Shown here piece after piece: positions 59,540 through 64,000 of a stretch of DNA of 64,000 nucleotides. This stretch comes from Petaurus breviceps papuanus (taxonomy: Eukaryota; Chordata; Mammalia; Diprotodontia; Petauridae), in assembly GCA_028583685.1 (NCBI GenBank), contig JAMXIF010000045.1, forward strand, positions 2,679,163 through 2,743,162, in the 5' to 3' direction. Position 1 is the first letter of the stretch; each line of letters starts with the position of its first letter. The position numbers and the translations under genes were made by a program. The notes under the pieces are model-generated. The model had not been told where the DNA came from, searched no databases, and saw only the letters and a list, made by a program, of their open reading frames with translations.

Positions 59540-60000
59540 TGCAAACAATTTTGCATCCATTATTTCTTTTATTCTTATAGAACCCCTAGGAAGGAGTTAT
59601 TATAACTACTTTTTTGCATATTTTACAGATGAGAAAAATCAGTCAGCAAGCATTTATTAAGTGCCTACTGTGTGCTAAGTACTATACTAGGCACTGGGGA
59701 AATAAATTCAAAAAAGGAAACATTCTACTCATGACTTAGCTCCGAATGAAGGAGATTAATAAATATTTAATTATATACAGAATAAACACAAAGAGAAGAA
59801 ATACAAGTAAATGCTAAGTAATTAAATACAAGAGGTTTAGTAAAAATAATAAATTAAATATATTTATATAAATATATATTATATATAAATATAATAAAAA
59901 TAATAAATTAAAAATGAGGTTTTGAGACATTCAATGGCAGACCCAAGACTACAGAACTAATAGATTGGCAGAGACTGAAATTGTTAGTCTACTGAATTCA
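59540..60000 (-). mobile_element. THER1/MIR SINE split by an antisense L2 fragment
   Basis: The SINE tail TTTGCAAACAATTTTGCATC ... TTTTACAGATGAGAAAAATC ends near 59640. An L2 3' fragment (AGCAAGCATTTATTAAGTGC) with AT-rich sequence follows to about 59910. SINE core-like sequence resumes with GCAGACCCAAGACTACAGA. Confidence 0.65.
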
Positions 60001-60353
60001 ATGCACTTGTGTCATGGCTTTCTCAGTCCTGCCCCTATTAGGGTTCACACCCCAGGAGAGGCTATAAGACATTCATCTCAATAAGCTTGCATAATGCATG
60101 CAAAACAAGAAAGTCCTTCCCCAATTATTTCTCAGCAAATCCCATGGGTATTGATTCACTGAATTCCTTATTTAGCTCTCCAATATTTCCCCCAAAGAAA
60201 ATGAAATTTGATCATGATATTGCCACTAGAATCTTGTGCCTCTCCCAAAAGCTCTTTACTGATATGAACTGGCTTCCATCTTGGAGAGGAGTCAGATTTT
60301 TCTCTTCTCTATGGCTCATCATGACCACCTCAGTGTTCTGGGGAAAATCTCTT
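60001..60353. other. Intron, unassigned
   Basis: Nothing recognised. Confidence 0.4.
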
Positions 60354-60367
60354 AAACAATGCTTAGG

Positions 60368-60520
60368 GAGGCAGCTGGTGGCACAGAGTAGAGAACGCTG
60401 GCCCTGAAGTTAGGAGGACCTGAGTTCAAATCTGACCTCAGACACTTGACACTTGCTAGCTGTGTCACCCTGGGCAAGTCACTTAATTCCAACTGTCTCC
60501 CAAAAAACCCAAAATAAAAC
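60368..60520 (+). mobile_element. Short-type tRNA-derived SINE
   Basis: GAGGCAGCTGGTGGCACAGA head, GAGTTCAAATCTGACC B box, GTGTCACCCTGGGCAAGTCA core and A-rich tail. Exact 14-bp duplication AAACAATGCTTAGG at 60354-60367 and 60521-60534. Confidence 0.92.
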
Positions 60521-60534
60521 AAACAATGCTTAGG

Positions 60535-61394
60535 TGTGGCTAACGTTTAAGATATCTCCTCAAGTTATTAACCTTTTAGACAGGTACTAATATATATATA
60601 AAGTAGATATCAGGCATAAGACAGCTATTTATTTCATCTGACACACACAATGCTTAAAAACAGATTTGTAAGCACATATGAACAAATACTTAAAATTTAA
60701 AACAGTAATTTATCAAACCTGTTACACTTTGCTGAGAAGTAAACACAATCTTGTAGGGCTTTGGAACTAATATAACACTTTTTACCTCTATGGAACTAAT
60801 TCAACACCTTTACAAGCACTATCTGTAATACTCACAATTTTGGAACTCATTGTAAATCAGTCCATGGCTTAAGCCTTTTCAGCTTCAACAAACTCTTTCC
60901 AGTTTCTAATGGCGGTGGGATTCTGTGTTATTGTAGGCAACACTCTCACTGGATGACCAGCAACCTGGAAGTTCTCAAATGCATGAGATAGGTGCCAGAT
61001 TATAAAGATCTGTCTCCAAATTGTTACTCAGTCACCTGTGCAACAAAGGAAACAAACAAACAAATGAAAAACATAAGAGGCAGCCAGGGATTGGAAATCC
61101 AGTCTCAGGCTTGTGTAGCCAAGCACATTACCTTGCTTCCATGTGCCTATACCAGCCTTAGCACTAGGCAGAGGGAAGAGAGAAATTCCCCACTCCTCAC
61201 TAGAAGTCAAACGGGGAGGTGTGGAACTATACCTTTCCATCTGTATGTCTCCATTCAGTTGTTCCAATCTGGGTCTGACTCAGTCCCCTGATAGTTTAGG
61301 TTTGAAATTGGGAAAAAATGAGATCAGTAAGTCATTCAGCAGTCAACGAAAGATTTACCTACCCATATAGATAGATAGGAAAATCTTTTGTGTT
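60535..61394. other. Intron, unassigned
   Basis: No repeat or gene recognised. Confidence 0.4.
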
Positions 61395-61416
61395 ATATAT
61401 GTGTGTGTGTGTATTA

Positions 61417-61471
<55 letters not shown>

Positions 61472-61484
61472 CACACATATATAT
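61395..61484. repeat. (TG)n and (TA)n microsatellite
   Basis: TG units at 61401-61412 precede a nearly pure TA run at about 61421-61468, followed by CACACATATATAT. Confidence 0.95.
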
Positions 61485-62853
61485 CCATAGAAGGATGGTG
61501 AATAAAAATGCATTGGGGATTCATGGGTCAATTCAACTGAGTGAAGATTGCTGATCTCAGTTGCCCATCAAGATCTACCCTCCATCAATCAAGGAGAACT
61601 TAGAGCTCCCCATGGCTGTTTTTATTTAGGCAACTAGGAAGTGATGTCAGCAACCTGAGGCTTTAATCCTCCCAGCCAGTCAAGTTTGGAGAATGGTTTC
61701 AATACTTTTTAAAGGAAATATGTCAACTTGCACAAAGGAATGGGGAATATTAAGCTATTGTTCTTACCATAGTTGTCATGACATTTAACATCATTAGCAT
61801 GTTAAGGAAAATGAACAGTATCTCTGCCCCCAGCTGTGAGATTAAGCCATGCTTTATTGGTTAATGCACAGTGGCTTAGTATCTCTATTCCATGGAATTT
61901 GTATGCAGCCTCAAGGGGAAGCCATAGCTATGACCTTATTGGCCAGTTTCTTCCCTGTGCCCCTGTGTATAAATATGGATAGCATGTCTTTGGCCAAATT
62001 TAAAGAGCTCAACTTTTTAATACTTTTTCAAGGAGTCTGATAATGGTCCCCAAGGTGACATGGCAGCCCATTGTGAAAAGGAATAGATAAAAAAAGAAAA
62101 TTCTATCCTTTTAACACATGTAATTTGAACCCAATTGAAGGCTCAATTAGTTTTTCATAGATGGATGTGAAAAGTGATGCCACTTTTAGTGGGCTTAGAT
62201 TTCCCCCCTCTCTCTTTAATGGGGTGAGAGGAGACAGGTTAGACTTTAAATATGGGCCTTGGGTTTTATAGCAAAGTCTTATTTGGAAGTACCAACACGG
62301 AGGGAGCCATAGTTTTAAGAGACTCGATCTCTTGCTGTTCTAATTTAGCCGCCCTTTGGAAAACAATCTGAACTAAATGTCATTACCCAGAGCTACTTGA
62401 AAAGTAAAGTAGACAAATTGAGCAGCCTAAAGAATGCCACTTCAATAATCAATTATTTTCAATTACTTGTGACCTCTGAACACTTTGCCATGAAGGAAAA
62501 TATCTGTGGTTGCTGATTTTGTTGAGACTGGAGGAAGTATAGGGAATAAGGTTCTTTCTTTCTTGTAAAATATGCTTTTTGATATTTTAGTATTCATGCA
62601 TTTTTATAATCATCATAATCCACATATATGACAAGACATTGGTATCTTGCATAGGACTATATTACATATATATATATATATACATATGTATTAAACTTCC
62701 TTAGTATGTGATTTCATTTTTATAGCCCTTATAGTATGATGTCTATTATGCTTCCTTCCTTTAATGTGTATAAAGTAAAAATTTTCATTTTTGCATCATC
62801 ATATATCTTAACTTCATTTAATTAACATTAAATTTTTTTTTTGGACCACACAG
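61485..62853. other. Repeat-poor intron sequence upstream of TRHDE exon
   Basis: About 1.4 kb without recognised mobile elements apart from a short TA run near 62667. It ends in the acceptor of the exon at 62854. Confidence 0.5.
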
Positions 62854-63001
62854 AGCTGGCTATTTGCCTCAGAATATTCCCCTCGAGATTATCAGATACC
62901 TTTCTGCGGAGAAGGATTTTCTTCCGTGGCATGCTGCCAGCCGGGCCCTTTATCCCCTAGATAAATTGCTGGACCGAATGGAGAACTACAATGTCTTCAA
63001 T
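62854..63001 (+). CDS. TRHDE: TRHDE internal coding exon (C-terminal helical domain)
   Basis: The exon opens with the last base of the Arg codon begun at 5416-5417 and encodes AGYLPQNIPLEIIRYL, then an SAEKDFLPWHAASRALY stretch, and ends with DRMENYNVFN before GTAAAAG at 63002. It is 148 bp and ends in phase 0. The sequence belongs to the ERAP1-like C-terminal domain that closes over the peptidase active site in M1 enzymes; FLPWHAA...LDRMENY is what I recall as TRHDE rather than a paralogue. Compared with my memory of the human protein there are conservative changes (SAEKD for SEEKD, NYNV for NYNI). No in-frame stop is present. The following exon is outside the window. Confidence 0.93.
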
Positions 63002-64000
63002 GTAAAAGATATATTTCTTTCATCTTCAATTTTCAAAAGATGTGCTGTTTTATCATCATATACTCTTGCACGACTGATTCAAAGTTATTTACTATCTCCT
63101 TAATTGTTTCTTTTGTTAATTTTGTCATGTTTTCCTGTGGGTATGTGGTTTCTAGTATTTGAAGAAGAAAATTTAAGAGAAGCTAATTTGCCCTGCTCAG
63201 AAAGTATGTAATTTTAATGTTATAGTATTAAAATATTACAGACGAACAACCCAAATCTTCCTTGTCCAAACCTATTTCCCTCTAGTTATAGGGCTCTTCA
63301 CTCACCAAGGACTGAAATAACCTAGGCAGAGGGATTCTAAAGATCTTAATAAGGATGCCTACAATTGCAGTAAAGATTGTTAGTCATTATTTTTATCCAA
63401 AAGGGCATAGTGAATTCAATTCACTTCCTTAATTAACAAGGATAAGATCAACATTGAGGCAAAAGCCCATTCATAATTGGGTCCAAGGGGATAACAGTGC
63501 AGCAAACAATAGATAATCCAAATAGACAGGAAAGCATGACAAACATTCCAGAATATACTACCTGAAAAATCTTACCTCAGTTGGAAGCTGGTTGGGAAAC
63601 CAAAATATTACTGTTGACATGAACTAATGGAGAAATTTCATGACCATTTCAAATTAGATTAGTATTGAGTACTGCTAACGAACATTTGATATTTCATTTT
63701 TCATTACCAATCTAATTTTGGTGCATATGTTTAAGTGTATTTGTATGCAGTGTTAACTTTACGTACTGTTTTCTTTCCTGTGTTCATTTTTAAGAGCCCA
63801 ACCAGTATCCCATAAAATAACCCCTTTTCCTATAACATACTGACTATCCTTTTAATTAACTTACAGTCTTAGTATTGTTTAAAACGAGATGACTGTAGCA
63901 TAAAATATCTTTCATGGGGGCATCTCAATTCCCAGATTGTCATTACAGTTGCTTTTTTTATTCATAGTCTGCCTACATAGATGCAATTCAGTTTTAATAA
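63002..64000 (+). other. TRHDE: TRHDE intron, 5' part
   Basis: Sequence after the donor at 63002 is AT-rich and shows no further TRHDE exon and no repeat that I can name. Confidence 0.7.

Overview
This is mammalian nuclear DNA, almost certainly from a marsupial. Its interspersed repeats are CORE-SINEs of the MAR1/THER1/MIR type, L2 and CR1/L3 LINEs, marsupial-type L1 and several tRNA-derived SINEs that I associate with Australian marsupials, possibly dasyurids; that last step is an inference from memory of repeat consensus sequences. There are no operons, CRISPR arrays, bacterial genes or RNA genes that I can recognise.

The only active gene seen is TRHDE (thyrotropin-releasing-hormone-degrading ectoenzyme, an M1 metallopeptidase) on the + strand. 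Three internal coding exons are visible: 5132-5262, 5362-5417 and 62854-63001. They join in frame across clean GT-AG junctions and encode a continuous part of the C-terminal helical domain. The first two are separated by an intron of only 99 bp and the last two by one of about 57.4 kb. The rest of the window is intron.

Layout: 1-5131 is intron with a few SINEs. 5132-5417 holds the exon pair. 5.4-14.7 kb holds old MIR/L2 copies and a small hAT element. 14.93-21.36 kb is an antisense L1 block carrying SINE insertions. 22.0-28.1 kb is rich in antisense L2, MIR and SINEs. 28.1-36.5 kb is sparse, with microsatellites. 36.6-42.3 kb is a second antisense L1 block containing an RPL21 processed pseudogene and a probable solo LTR. 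42.7-46.0 kb holds L2 and a nested CR1/hAT/SINE stack. 46-60.5 kb is mixed old repeats with a large tetranucleotide microsatellite at 57.1-57.7 kb. 60.5-62.85 kb is mostly unique sequence before the last exon.

No undescribed system with new genes was found. The observations most worth following are a dimeric SINE present at two loci, each copy bracketed by one target-site duplication; a 99-bp TRHDE intron whose retention would end translation exactly on the acceptor TAG; and the fact that all six L1 segments lie antisense to TRHDE.
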